Positions 15,662 to 24,331 are shown, numbered from the stretch's first letter. The stretch: DNA of 64,000 bases from Allofournierella_A excrementavium (GCA_019120375.1 DWVE01000027.1:124001-188000), one strand, 5' to 3'. Program-made: numbers and translations. Notes: generated from the sequence alone by a model not told the origin.

Positions 15662-16132
15662 TCACATCCCGCCGCAGTAAAAACGGGTCACGGCATAACT
15701 GCCGTCCAGCGGCCCGGCCGAGAGCTGGCCTGTGTATTCCTCCGGCTCGCCGTCCACCGTCAGGTTAACGGTGAAATCAAAGTTGTCGTCGCCTGTGCCT
15801 TCCAGCTGAACTTCTGCCACCTCCACCTGCCTGCCCGCGTAAAACTCGTCGTACCGGCTCAGGGTGCGGTTGGCGACGAGCACGTCCAGTGCTTCGGGGC
15901 TGACACAGGGGGCGAGCCCTTCATAATAGTCCGTCACGGCGGCCTCGTCTATGACGGAAGCCTGGGAGAAGGCATCGTAGCGGCCGTCGGCGTTGGCGGT
16001 GAAGAATTCCGTCAGAAATGCCTCGCCGGCCTCCTCTGCCGTTTGGAAGGCTGCTTCCTTGGCGGAACAGGCGCACAGGGCCAGAGCCAGCGCCAGGAAT
16101 GCCAGAAAAAGTTTCGGGATGCGGACGTTCAT
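15662..16132 (-). CDS. Predicted lipoprotein of unknown function
   Basis: 156 aa. N-terminal signal peptide ends in a cysteine-containing box (LALALCAC, Cys about residue 22), so a lipid-anchored surface protein is likely. The mature part starts AFQTAEEAGEAFLTEFFTANADGRYDAF, resembling small NTF2-like/DUF-type lipoproteins of clostridia that carry a cone-shaped ligand pocket, but I do not assign a family. The ATG at 16132 has AAAGGAGG upstream; upstream in-frame codons lack one. Stands alone between terminators. Confidence 0.75.
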   Translation of the reverse strand: MNVRIPKLFLAFLALALALCACSAKEAAFQTAEEAGEAFLTEFFTANADGRYDAFSQASVIDEAAVTDYYEGLAPCVSPEALDVLVANRTLSRYDEFYAGRQVEVAEVQLEGTGDDNFDFTVNLTVDGEPEEYTGQLSAGPLDGSYAVTRFYCGGM

Positions 16133-16243
16133 GAGCGGGGCCTCCTTTCCCTTTTTTAAAGGGGTGTTCCTTGATTTGAATATAGCATGGAACGGCCAAA
16201 GAGTAAATACAAAATGGAGCCAAGACGCGGCTTTGCTCAAAAG

Positions 16244-16273
16244 AAAAAAGGGACCGCCCCGCGGGGCTGCCCC
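16244..16273 (-). terminator. Terminator after the thioredoxin-reductase-like gene
   Basis: Minus-strand stem 16263-16273 with 16250-16260 (one mismatch, one wobble), followed on that strand by six T (16244-16249). Confidence 0.8.
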
Positions 16274-16287
16274 TTTTTTGCGTGAGT

Positions 16288-17139
16288 TCACAGCTTGTCC
16301 AGATATTCCGCGGCGGAAAGCCCCGCGATGAGACCCTCGCCCACCGCCTTCGCCACCTGCAGCGGCGCGCCGGCGATGTCCCCGGCGGCAAAGGCGCCCT
16401 CGATGTTGGTGGCCATGTGCCGGTCCACCTTCACAAAGCCGTCCTCGATGGCAAGGCCGGGCAGCAGGGTGTCCGGCGCGATGGCGCTGCGCAGGATGAA
16501 CAGCCCCTGGATGGGCAGCTCCTGGCCCGCCACCCGCATCCACTCCACCGTCTGGCCGCCGCCCACCGCCTGCACCGCACCGGGCAGATGCTCGATGGCA
16601 TCGCTGAGCTCCGCCGGGCGCTTGGGGGAGACGAACCGCACCTTGCAGCCGATGGAGGCCAAGAAGTTCGCCTCGCCCGCCGCCTCGGGGGAAAGGCCCC
16701 ACACCGCCACCTCCCGGCCGCGGTAGAGCATGCCGTCGCAGGTGGCGCAGTAGGACACGCCCCGGCCCAGAAACTCGCTCTCGCCCTCGATGGGTTTGGC
16801 CTTGGCCACGCCGCCGGCCAGAATGACTGTGCGGGCCTCCAGAATGTTGCCGTCGAAGTTCAGCATGAAGCGGTCACCCATGGGCAGCACGTTGGCCACC
16901 CGACCCGCCTCCGGGACGATGCCCAGCGATCTGGCGTGGTCGGCAAAGGCCGCCAGCATCTCGCTGCCGGAAAGCCTCGGCAGGCCCAGGTAGTTGTCCA
17001 CCCGCTCGGCCTTGGCCAAAAGGCCCGCCCCCGCGCCCAGCACCCGGACGCTCTTGCCCCGCTGGTGCAGGTTGATGGCCGCCGAAAGCCCGGCGGGCCC
17101 GCCGCCCACCACCGCGCAGTCCAACATGGCTTCACTCAT
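16288..17139 (-). CDS. Thioredoxin reductase-like FAD disulfide oxidoreductase with altered NAD(P)H motif
   Basis: 283 aa. FAD-binding GGGPAGLSAA (about residues 12-21), redox-active CATC in SYCATCDGML, and C-terminal FAD motif AGDIAG give the TrxR family. In the pyridine-nucleotide domain the usual GGGDSAVEEA is replaced by GLSPEAAGEANFL and the HRRxxxRA motif is absent (FVSPKRPAEL instead), so NADPH use is doubtful; ferredoxin- or flavodoxin-dependent variants in clostridia have lost these motifs (family knowledge). ATG 17139 chosen for its AAGGAGG site. Confidence 0.85.
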   Translation of the reverse strand: MSEAMLDCAVVGGGPAGLSAAINLHQRGKSVRVLGAGAGLLAKAERVDNYLGLPRLSGSEMLAAFADHARSLGIVPEAGRVANVLPMGDRFMLNFDGNILEARTVILAGGVAKAKPIEGESEFLGRGVSYCATCDGMLYRGREVAVWGLSPEAAGEANFLASIGCKVRFVSPKRPAELSDAIEHLPGAVQAVGGGQTVEWMRVAGQELPIQGLFILRSAIAPDTLLPGLAIEDGFVKVDRHMATNIEGAFAAGDIAGAPLQVAKAVGEGLIAGLSAAEYLDKL

Positions 17140-17229
17140 AAAAACGCGCCTCCTTGCCCGTTGTTCGTCGTATTCAGTATAGGGCAGCGAGGCCCTGTTT
17201 ACCGTAATTTTATCACAAAGGGCCCCGCG

Positions 17230-17258
17230 TTGCCAACCGGCGCGCAGGCGGGTATAAT
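17230..17258 (+). promoter_or_regulatory. Promoter of the aldo/keto reductase gene
   Basis: TTGCCA (17230-17235), 17-bp spacer, TATAAT (17253-17258), 30 bases before the start codon. Confidence 0.7.
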
Positions 17259-17287
17259 TAAAGAAAAGACCAGAGGAGGGATGCCCT

Positions 17288-18197
17288 GTGTTCGGACCTG
17301 CGGATAAAAAACTGGGCTTTGGCTTCATGCGCCTGCCCATGAAAGGGGAGGAGGTGGACATCGAGACCACCTGCCGCATGGTGGACGAATTTCTGGCGGC
17401 GGGCTTTTGCTACTTCGACACCGCCCACGGCTACCACGACGGCCAGAGCGAGGCGGCGCTGAAAGCCGCCCTCACCAGCCGGTACCCCCGGGAGAAGTAC
17501 ATTCTGGCGGACAAGCTCTCGCCCCCCTTCTTTGAGAAGGAGGCGGACATCCGGCCCCTGTTTGAACAGCAGCTGGAGGCCTGCGGCGTAGAGTACTTCG
17601 ACATGTACCTGATGCACGCCCAGAGCGCCGGGCGCTTCGAGTTCTATAAAAGCTGCCGCGCCTACGAGACGGCCTTCGCCCTGAAGGCGGAGGGCCGGGT
17701 GCGCCATGTGGGCATCTCCTTCCACGACACCGCCCCGGTGCTGGAGCGCATCCTCACCGAGTATCCCCAGCTGGACTTCGTGCAGCTGCAGTTCAACTAT
17801 CTGGATTACGAGGACCCCCAGGTGCAGAGCCGCGCCTGCTACGAGGTCTGCCGCCGCCATCAAAAGCCGGTGGTGGTGATGGAGCCGGTGCGGGGCGGGC
17901 GGCTGGCCCAGCTGCCGGACGAGGCCCGGGCGCTGCTGGCAAAGGTGAGCGACAGCAGCCCGGCGGGCTTTGCCCTGCGATTTGCCGCCGATTTTGAAGG
18001 GGTAAAGATGGTGCTTTCGGGCATGAGCAGCCCGGAACAGATGGAGGAGAACCTGCGGGTGATGAGCGCCCCCGCGCCCCTCTCTGGCGCGGAGCGGGCG
18101 GCGGCGGAGCCGCTGCGGCGCCTGCGAAAAGGCCTGCCCCCAGAAGCTGCCCATCCGGAAGCTGCTGGCGCTGGCCGCGCGGGAATTTGAACAGTAA
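17288..18197 (+). pseudogene. Aldo/keto reductase with C-terminal 4Fe-4S motif split by a frameshift
   Basis: The intact frame runs 17288-18190 (300 aa) and has the AKR barrel: GFGFMRLPM, FDTAHGYHDGQSE (catalytic Asp/Tyr), DKLS (Lys) and MHAQS (His). Members of this group (COG1453) normally carry a C-terminal ferredoxin motif. Here the in-frame end is the implausible RKGLPPEAAHPEAAG, while the +1 frame over the same DNA reads RSRCGACEKACPQKLPIR and then stops at 18195-18197. One base too many, probably near 18100-18115, has disconnected the cluster motif. It could be a real mutation, a population variant or a sequence error. The barrel alone might still fold. Confidence 0.8.
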
Positions 18198-18200
18198 AAA

Positions 18201-18240
18201 AGCGGGGGAGGGCCCGGTCGGCATCGACCGGGCCCTCCTC
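18201..18240. terminator. Bidirectional terminator between the aldo/keto reductase and spoIIID
   Basis: 14-bp perfect stem (18207-18220 with 18225-18238), T-rich on both outgoing strands. Confidence 0.85.
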
Positions 18241-18265
18241 CTTTTCCTGTGAAGCGCAGGGGCGT

Positions 18266-18514
18266 TCACCCGCGGGAATATTTCAGCCGGGTGGCGGCTC
18301 CGCCCCGCAGGTGCCGCTCGGCCTTGTTGGCCCCCAGCACCTGCTGCACCTGGCGGTACAGCTGCGGGTTCAGCCGCTTGAGCCGGCAGGTCACATCCTT
18401 GTGCACCGTGGACTTGCTGACGCCAAAAGCGCCGGCGGCGCTGCGCACGGTGGCACGGTGTTCGGTGATGTACAGCGCCAGCTGCAAGGCGCGCTCGTCG
18501 ATGTTCCCTTTCAC
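18266..18514 (-). CDS. spoIIID: Sporulation transcriptional regulator SpoIIID
   Basis: 82-aa DNA-binding protein matching SpoIIID along its length: an N-terminal MKGNIDERALQLALYI, the HTH with VSKSTVHKDVT, and the C-terminal basic NKAERHLRGGAATRLKY. In Bacillus and clostridia it acts in the mother cell after sigma-E to tune sporulation genes. GTG start at 18514 with GGGGAG upstream. A sigma-E-like promoter lies about 35 bases before it. Its presence argues that the lineage is, or was, a spore former. Confidence 0.95.
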   Translation of the reverse strand: MKGNIDERALQLALYITEHRATVRSAAGAFGVSKSTVHKDVTCRLKRLNPQLYRQVQQVLGANKAERHLRGGAATRLKYSRG

Positions 18515-18550
18515 ACAGCGTCACTCCCCGTGATGAGTTCTCACGCAGAA

Positions 18551-18579
18551 TGTATATGCGCCGGCCGGGCGGGATATGA
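18551..18579 (-). promoter_or_regulatory. Candidate sigma-E promoter of spoIIID
   Basis: On the minus strand TCATAT (18574-18579), 15-bp spacer, CATATACAT (ending 18550), similar to the sigma-E consensus (ATA...CATACAnT). The -35 half overlaps the terminator stem of the next gene. Confidence 0.35.
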
Positions 18580-18612
18580 AGAGGCCGGGCAGGCACAGCC
18601 TGCCCGGCCTCT
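18579..18612 (-). terminator. Hairpin after the amidohydrolase gene
   Basis: Long perfect stem GAGGCCGGGCAGGC with its complement and a short loop. The following T run is weak, so it may be an incomplete terminator or an RNA-stabilising stem. Confidence 0.55.
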
Positions 18613-18642
18613 TCCGGGAGAGAGAAGGAGCGCGAAAGGAGG

Positions 18643-19866
18643 TCACAGCGTTCCGGTCACAAGTTTGCCGTTGTGGATGATGGTGAGGTCAGCCTTGTTT
18701 TGCAGCAGGGCAATGTTGGCAAGCACGTCGCCCTTCACCACCAGCAAGTCGGCGGTCTTGCCCGCGGCCAGCACGCCGATATCCGGCTGGCGCAGGGCCT
18801 GAGCCGCCATGCTGGTAGCAGTCTTGATGGCTTCCATGGGGCTCATGCAGAGCTTGGTATACATCTCCAGCTCCTCCGCGCCGTCGCCGTGGCAGTTGAA
18901 GGGAGTGCCGGTGTCGGTGCCGCAGACGATCTTCACGCCCGCTTTGTAGGCCTTTTCCAGCCCTGCGTAGTGGGCGGTGGCAAAGTAGTGGATCTTCTCC
19001 AGCACATAGTCGGGCACGCCGCCCTCCGGGCCGTATTTGATGGTGCGGAAGGCGCACAGGGTGGGAACCAGATAGTGGTCGCCCTTCAGCAGCAGTTCGA
19101 TGCCCTCATCGTCCAGAAAGCTGCCGTGCTCGATGGTGCGCACACCGGCCCGCAGGGCGCGCTTGATGCCGTCGGCGCCGATGGCGTGGGCAGCGGTGAG
19201 GGCGTTTCGGTTGGCGGCCTCTTCCACAGCGACCCGCATCTCCTCTTCGGTGAGCTGGGACACGGTGCCCGGCCCGGGAGAGTTGCCGCCGCCGGTGGCC
19301 ATCAGTTTGATGTTGTCGGCCCCGTTTTTCAGCCGGTCGCGGGCGGCGCGGCGCACTTCGTCCACGCCGTCGCAGGTCTCGCCGATGGAGTCCAGCTCCA
19401 CGTCCCCGGGCACGAAATCGCCGTGACCGCCGGTGATGGAGATGGCCTTGCCGCTGGTCAGCAGCCGCGGGCCTTCGATCATCCCCTCGTTGATGGCCCG
19501 CTTCACAGCGTAGTCTGCCGAGGCCTTATCGCCCATGCTGCGCACGGTGGTGAAACCGGCATAGAGCAGCTTCTTGGCGCAGTCGGCCGCCTTGAGGGCG
19601 GTGTAGGTGGCGCTGTCCATCAAAAAGTCCATCACGCTGGAGGGCTTGCCGTACATGGTCAGGTGTACGTGAGCGTCGATGAGGCCGGGCATGATGGTCT
19701 GGCCCCGGACGTCCAGCACCTGCGCGCCGGGATACTGAGCCGCCGCTTCGGGGCAGAAGGGGCCGGCGTAGAGGATCTCTTTGCCTTCATAGATCAGCAT
19801 GCCGTCGGCCACAGGCTCCTTTGCCAGACCGTCGATGAGCATGCCGTGCTGCAGAATGGTCGCCAT
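18643..19866 (-). CDS. Metal-dependent amidohydrolase (Xaa-Pro dipeptidase/imidazolonepropionase-like), copy 2
   Basis: 407-aa cytosolic TIM-barrel hydrolase. Metal ligands: HVH in DAHVHL (about residue 67), Lys in IKLMATGGG, His in TAAHAIG and TIEHGSF, and Asp in CGTDTGTPF. The fold matches the binuclear amidohydrolases that cleave C-terminal proline or other acyl-amino-acid dipeptides. It is paralogous to the gene immediately upstream (shared MATGGG, EHG, GTDxGTPFN blocks) and lies 18 bases from it, so a tandem duplication within one operon with the AbgT transporter is likely. Confidence 0.9.
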   Translation of the reverse strand: MATILQHGMLIDGLAKEPVADGMLIYEGKEILYAGPFCPEAAAQYPGAQVLDVRGQTIMPGLIDAHVHLTMYGKPSSVMDFLMDSATYTALKAADCAKKLLYAGFTTVRSMGDKASADYAVKRAINEGMIEGPRLLTSGKAISITGGHGDFVPGDVELDSIGETCDGVDEVRRAARDRLKNGADNIKLMATGGGNSPGPGTVSQLTEEEMRVAVEEAANRNALTAAHAIGADGIKRALRAGVRTIEHGSFLDDEGIELLLKGDHYLVPTLCAFRTIKYGPEGGVPDYVLEKIHYFATAHYAGLEKAYKAGVKIVCGTDTGTPFNCHGDGAEELEMYTKLCMSPMEAIKTATSMAAQALRQPDIGVLAAGKTADLLVVKGDVLANIALLQNKADLTIIHNGKLVTGTL

Positions 19867-19884
19867 GTTTCATTCACCTCGTTT

Positions 19885-21105
19885 TCAAAGTACCGGCAGG
19901 AACACGTCTTTGCCGTTTTCGTTGCTGTAGACCAGCTGACCGCCCTTGAACACCATCTTCACCCGGCGGAAGGCTTCCAGGTCGGCCTCCGGATCGCCTT
20001 CGATGAGAGTCAGGTCGGCCCACTTGCCCGGTTCGATGGTGCCGGTGCGGTCGGCCACGCCAAAGGCCTCGGCGGGAGTGCGGGTGGCGGAGACGATCAC
20101 GTCCTTCACGCTCATGCCCAGTTCGTGCATCTTGATGAACTCGCTGGCCATGTCGTCCTGGTAATTGAAAGGAGTGCCCGCGTCGGTGCCCGCGATCACT
20201 TTCACGCCCGCTTTGTAAGCGGCGGTAAAGCCGTCGAAGTGGGTGATGGCCTGGATCTTGCACTTTTCCACCACGTAGGGCGGGATGCCGGAGGCCTCGC
20301 CCTTTTCGATGACATACCACAGTGCCATCAGAGTGGGGCAGAAGTAGGTGCCCTGCTTGAGCATCAGTTCGATCTGCTCGTCGTCCAGAGTCACGCCGTG
20401 CTCGATGCTGTCCACCCCGGCCCGCAGGCAGTTCATCACGCCCTCCTTGCCCTGGGCGTGGGCCGCCGTGTGAATGCCCGCGTGATGCGCTTCCTCTACG
20501 ATAGCACGGATCTCCTCATAACTCAACTGGGGCACGCCGGCCTTCATGCCTTTGGACTGGCCGCCGCCGGTGGCCATGATCTTGAGCAGGTCGGCACCGC
20601 GCTTGATCTGGGCGCGGGCGGCTTTGCGGGCCTCGTCGGCGCCGTCCACCTCGATGCCGAAATAGTAGCCGTGGCCGCCGGTCATGCACAGCACCCGGCC
20701 GCTGGCGTAGACCCGCGGCCCCAGCAGTTTGCCGGCGTTGATGGCGTCCCGCAGCTTGATGGACACATCGAAGTTGGTGCCCATGTCCCGCACGGCCACA
20801 AGGCCGCTTTTCAAACAGCGCAGGCTGTTGCGGGCGGCGCTGGCCATCACTGCGGCCTCGGTGTCGTCCCGCATCACCTGGGCCTGCATGTTGGGCAGGC
20901 CGTCCACGGCGATGTGGGTATGGCCCTGCACCCAGCCGGGGGTGCAGGTCAGACCTTTGCCGTCGATCACGGTTTCGGCCTGGGCGTCTTTCAGGCCGCG
21001 GCCCGCGGCCACGATGCCCTTTTCATCGAACAGAACACTGGCGGATTCCATCCGGCCGCCCTTGCCGTCGTATAAAATGAGATCGTCGATCCTTGTGCGC
21101 ATCAT
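19885..21105 (-). CDS. Metal-dependent amidohydrolase, copy 1
   Basis: 406 aa, same family as its downstream neighbour. Metal ligands HTH in VQGHTHIA, Lys in LLKIMATGGG, His in HTAAHAQG and SIEHGVT, and Asp in AGTDAGTPFNYQ. Two adjacent ATG codons (21105 and 21102) follow AAAGGAGG; either could start. It is the second gene after the AbgT-type transporter, separated by a hairpin, which points to hydrolysis of an imported acyl-amino acid or dipeptide in the cytosol. Specificity cannot be told from sequence. Confidence 0.9.
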   Translation of the reverse strand: MMRTRIDDLILYDGKGGRMESASVLFDEKGIVAAGRGLKDAQAETVIDGKGLTCTPGWVQGHTHIAVDGLPNMQAQVMRDDTEAAVMASAARNSLRCLKSGLVAVRDMGTNFDVSIKLRDAINAGKLLGPRVYASGRVLCMTGGHGYYFGIEVDGADEARKAARAQIKRGADLLKIMATGGGQSKGMKAGVPQLSYEEIRAIVEEAHHAGIHTAAHAQGKEGVMNCLRAGVDSIEHGVTLDDEQIELMLKQGTYFCPTLMALWYVIEKGEASGIPPYVVEKCKIQAITHFDGFTAAYKAGVKVIAGTDAGTPFNYQDDMASEFIKMHELGMSVKDVIVSATRTPAEAFGVADRTGTIEPGKWADLTLIEGDPEADLEAFRRVKMVFKGGQLVYSNENGKDVFLPVL

Positions 21106-21134
21106 GCGCCTCCTTTGCACTTGGCCCGATTTTG

Positions 21135-21171
21135 AAATGGCACCCTCCGAGCGCGCCGAAGGGTGCCATTT
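21135..21171 (-). terminator. Hairpin between the AbgT gene and the amidohydrolases
   Basis: 12-bp perfect stem AAATGGCACCCT (21135-21146 with 21160-21171). The downstream T run is poor (TTTCAAAAT), so partial termination or mRNA processing is likely. Confidence 0.5.
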
Positions 21172-21204
21172 CTTATCGAACAAACAGAATGAACGGACGC
21201 CCTG

Positions 21205-22731
21205 TCAGGCAAGATATACCGCGCCGCCGGGCCCGAGGGGAATGCCGAGGGTGATCCAGACGATAATGAAGAAAGTCCACATCACGAAGAACGCCAGCGA
21301 ATAGGGCAGCAGGCAGCTCATCAGGCTGCCGATGCCGGCCTTCTTGTCGTACTTTTCGGCCGTGCCCACCAGCATTGCGAAGTATGCGAACATGGGGGTG
21401 ATGGGGTTGGTGATGGAGTCGCCGATGCGGTACAGCACCTGGGTGAAGGAGGGGTCGTAGCCCAGCAGCATGAACATGGGCACGAACACCGGGGCCAGGA
21501 AGGCCCACTTGGCGCTGGCCGAGGCGACCAGCAGGTTGACCAGGCAGACCAGCAGGATGAACAGGATCATCAGGGGGATGCCGGTCAGGCCGATGCTGCT
21601 CAGGAAGTTGGCGCCGGAGATCGCGATGAAGCTGCCGATGTTGCTCTTGTTGAAGTAGGCGATCATCTGGGCGGCCACGATGCAGAAGGTCACATAACCG
21701 GACATGCTGCCCACGGCGCTGGTCAGGCCTTTGACCAGGTCTTTGTCGTTTTTGTATTTGCCGGTGGCAAAGCCGTAGGCCACGCTGGGCACGAAGAACA
21801 CCAGCATGATGATGGGCACGATGCCGGAGATCAGGCCGCCGGAATATCCCAGCAGATCGCCGGTCTCGTCACGCATGGGGGAGTCGGCGGGGATGCACGC
21901 GGCAACCAGCACGGCCACCAGCACCAGCAGCGCGATGCCGGCCACTTTCAGGCCCTTGCTCTCTTCGGGGGTCAGGGTGGTGCTGTGCTGCTCAAGCTCG
22001 CCGTGGTAAGCGCCCACGCGGGGCTTCACGAAAAAGTGATGCACAACGGTGCCCACGAAGGTCAGGAACACCGCGGAAGCGGCCATGAAGTACCAGTTGC
22101 ACATGATGTTGGCCTGGTAGTTGGGGTCGATGATCTGCGCGGCGGGGCCGGTGTAGCCGATCAGCAGCGCGTCGGTGGAGCCGACCAAGAAGTTGGCGGA
22201 AAAGCCGCCCGCCACACCGGCATAACACAGCGCCATGCCGGCGATGGGGTTTTCACCGATGGACATAAACACCAGCGCGCCGATCATGGGCATGACCAGG
22301 AAGCCCGCGTCGCCCGCGATGTTGGAGTTGACGCTGATCAGAAGCAGCAGCGGCACGATCAGCGCCTTGGGGGCCTTCATCACCGACACGCGCATCAGCG
22401 CGGAGGCAAGGCCCGTGGATTCAAACAGCCCAACGCCCAGCACGACCACAAGGCCGAGGATCAGGGTGGGGAAGTTGGCCACGTTGCTGGTGAAGCTGGA
22501 GAGCATCCACACAAAGTTGTCGAAGGTGGCAAGGCTGGTGATGGTGATGTCCTCGCCGGTGGCGGGGTTCTGCACCGTGGCGCCGCTGAAAATGGCGGAG
22601 CATACTACGATGATGACGCAGATGCACACAAACAGGGTAACGGGGTCGCACATCTTGTTGCCGACACGCTCGACGGCGTTCAAAAAGCGCATCATCATGC
22701 CCAGTTTTTTGGTTTCGGCCTGATTGCTCAA
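21205..22731 (-). CDS. AbgT family transporter
   Basis: 508-aa integral membrane protein, the same length as E. coli AbgT, which imports p-aminobenzoyl-glutamate. About 11-13 helices; family signatures ISVNSNIAGDAGFLVMPMIGALVF and GDSITNPITPMFAYF are intact. Some AbgT homologues (MtrF, YdaH) act as antimetabolite exporters, so direction is not certain. A TTG start at 22731 is chosen because GGGAGG precedes it by 9 bases. With the two amidohydrolases downstream it suggests uptake plus hydrolysis of an acyl-glutamate-like compound. Confidence 0.92.
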   Translation of the reverse strand: MSNQAETKKLGMMMRFLNAVERVGNKMCDPVTLFVCICVIIVVCSAIFSGATVQNPATGEDITITSLATFDNFVWMLSSFTSNVANFPTLILGLVVVLGVGLFESTGLASALMRVSVMKAPKALIVPLLLLISVNSNIAGDAGFLVMPMIGALVFMSIGENPIAGMALCYAGVAGGFSANFLVGSTDALLIGYTGPAAQIIDPNYQANIMCNWYFMAASAVFLTFVGTVVHHFFVKPRVGAYHGELEQHSTTLTPEESKGLKVAGIALLVLVAVLVAACIPADSPMRDETGDLLGYSGGLISGIVPIIMLVFFVPSVAYGFATGKYKNDKDLVKGLTSAVGSMSGYVTFCIVAAQMIAYFNKSNIGSFIAISGANFLSSIGLTGIPLMILFILLVCLVNLLVASASAKWAFLAPVFVPMFMLLGYDPSFTQVLYRIGDSITNPITPMFAYFAMLVGTAEKYDKKAGIGSLMSCLLPYSLAFFVMWTFFIIVWITLGIPLGPGGAVYLA

Positions 22732-23063
22732 TTGATTTCCCTCCCAAAAGCGAATTTTTACAGCGCAGAGGCGGCCCCGAGGAAGTCCACCGCCCTTTGG
22801 GCACCAGCCGCAGCCAGGCGCGGCGGAGCGGACCGGCGGTCCGAAAGCAAAAGGGTGGACAGGGTGCAGGCCGCAGCAAAACAATGCCTTTCCGCGGCAT
22901 TGGCGGAAGACGTTGCGCTCTGCAAAAGTGATTTCTTTTCGGGTACCCTTGTGAATCTCATCTTACAGGAAAATGCGAAAAAAGTATGTAAATCGTTATA
23001 CATTTTTTTGCCAAACTGAAAAAAATATTGTGAAAGATGTGTTTTCAAGACCCGATGCGCAAA
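22732..23063. other. Non-coding leader region upstream of the AbgT gene
   Basis: About 330 bases between the AbgT start and the terminator of the convergent-side neighbour. The right part is A+T-rich and on the minus strand offers TTTACA and TATAAC-like hexamers without ideal spacing. The left part (22760-22860) is G+C-rich with several possible stems. No riboswitch class or gene was recognised. Confidence 0.4.
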
Positions 23064-23105
23064 AAATGAAAAGGCGCGGGCCTTCGGAAAAGGAAGGCCC
23101 GCGCC
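23064..23105 (-). terminator. Terminator of the ElaA-type gene
   Basis: 13-bp perfect stem (23093-23105 with 23073-23085) followed on the minus strand by TTTTCATTTTTT. Confidence 0.9.
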
Positions 23106-23125
23106 GGGTAGGAACTTTGCGCCGG

Positions 23126-23584
23126 TCAGCCGCGGAAAAGCATGTTCACATGGGGCACGCCGGCAATGGCGTATTCTTCGGAAATGCGCTCAAAGCCCAG
23201 CCGGCGGTAAAAATCTTCCAGATAGGCCATGGCGGAGATCTCCACCACCGGGTCGCCGGAATCCTGCGCCAGTTTGCCGCAGGCCCGGCGCACCAGCTCG
23301 GCCCCGAGGCCTCTGCCCCGGGCGGCGTCTTTCACCGAAAGCCGCCCGAAGCTGTTGTGGTCGTGGCCATCGTAGTGCAGCGCGGCGGGCAGCAGCCGCA
23401 CATACCCCACCAGCGCCCCGGTCTCGTCCCGGGCCAGCAGGTGGGTGGCTTTCTGGTCAAAGCCGTCCAGGTCGCGGTAGATGTTGCCCTGGCCCAGCAC
23501 GAACACGTCCATGCGGTGGGCAAGTATCTCGTACAGGGTCGCGGCGTCCAGCTGGTCAAAGGTGTAAAATGAAAAATGCATCAT
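23126..23584 (-). CDS. ElaA-type GNAT N-acetyltransferase
   Basis: 152 aa, matching ElaA in length and layout: LDAATLYEILAHRMDVFVLGQGNIYRDLDGFDQKATHLL at the start, acetyl-CoA motif A FGRLSVKDAARGRGLGAELVRRA (about residues 79-101), then ISAMAYLEDFYRRLGFERIS. Two ATG codons start the frame. Substrate unknown. It lies 36 bases downstream of the racemase-family gene on the same strand and probably ends that operon, being followed by a strong terminator. Confidence 0.9.
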   Translation of the reverse strand: MMHFSFYTFDQLDAATLYEILAHRMDVFVLGQGNIYRDLDGFDQKATHLLARDETGALVGYVRLLPAALHYDGHDHNSFGRLSVKDAARGRGLGAELVRRACGKLAQDSGDPVVEISAMAYLEDFYRRLGFERISEEYAIAGVPHVNMLFRG

Positions 23585-23620
23585 TGTCCCTCCTGTTTGT
23601 GCATTGGCGTGGGTGGCGCT

Positions 23621-24331
23621 TCACAGATACCGCGGCGGGCGCACGGCGTAGGCCAGCAGGTTTGCGGCGGAAAGGGTGTCGAACACCGGCACGCCCAGCG
23701 CCTCGGCCAGGTCCGCCGAGTAGGTGGACAGATTGCTGCACTCAAAGATGACTGCCCGCAGGTCGGGCGTCTTTGCCCGCAGCTTTTCGCCCGCGGCCAG
23801 CACGTCGCCGCGCATGCGGTCCACGTCCAGCGCAAGGCCGCCCCGAATGACGATCTCATCAAAATGAGCTTCGTCCTGCATGCCCTGGATGGAAAGGCGG
23901 ATGTCCTCCGTCCAGCCGGAGGCCCGCAGGTGGGTCTCCTTCAGCAGGCCGGAGTGGCCGGTGATGACGCCGATGCTGCCGCTGCGGCCGATGAGCTGCC
24001 AGATCATCGGGATCTGGCACAGGGAGGACCCGGCAAAGGGAATGCCCAGCTCGGCGCCCAGGCAGTCCTGATAAAGGCTCATCATGCCGCAGTCGCCCAC
24101 GATGGCCTTGATGCCTGCCTTCACCAGATTCTGCCCGGCGGCCAGCAGGTTCGCCTTGATGACGGGCCCGCCTTCCACCAGGTCGGCAAAGCCGCCCTGC
24201 ACTACCTCATAGCGCACGGGATAGGAAAAACTCGCGGCGTTGCCCGCATCGCCGGGGGCGCGGGGCGTCACCGTGGAGAAGACCAGAACGCCCACGTCCT
24301 GGCCATAGAAGGGATAGCCTGTGGCAAACAT
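23621..24331 (-). CDS. Asp/Glu racemase superfamily protein
   Basis: 236 aa. Two catalytic-type Cys are visible, in VGDCGMMSLYQ (about residue 72) and in VIFECSNLSTYS (about residue 200), as in cofactor-independent aspartate/glutamate/hydantoin racemases and arylmalonate decarboxylases. It starts 2 bases after the stop of the NhaC-type transporter, so the two are translationally close. Racemisation of an amino acid or hydantoin is the family expectation; the substrate is not known. Confidence 0.82.
   Translation of the reverse strand: MFATGYPFYGQDVGVLVFSTVTPRAPGDAGNAASFSYPVRYEVVQGGFADLVEGGPVIKANLLAAGQNLVKAGIKAIVGDCGMMSLYQDCLGAELGIPFAGSSLCQIPMIWQLIGRSGSIGVITGHSGLLKETHLRASGWTEDIRLSIQGMQDEAHFDEIVIRGGLALDVDRMRGDVLAAGEKLRAKTPDLRAVIFECSNLSTYSADLAEALGVPVFDTLSAANLLAYAVRPPRYL

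Noticed and set aside
22760..22980. Riboswitch in the AbgT leader
   Set aside because: Stems are possible in the G+C-rich part, but no conserved core of a known class could be recognised, so only the non-coding interval is listed.
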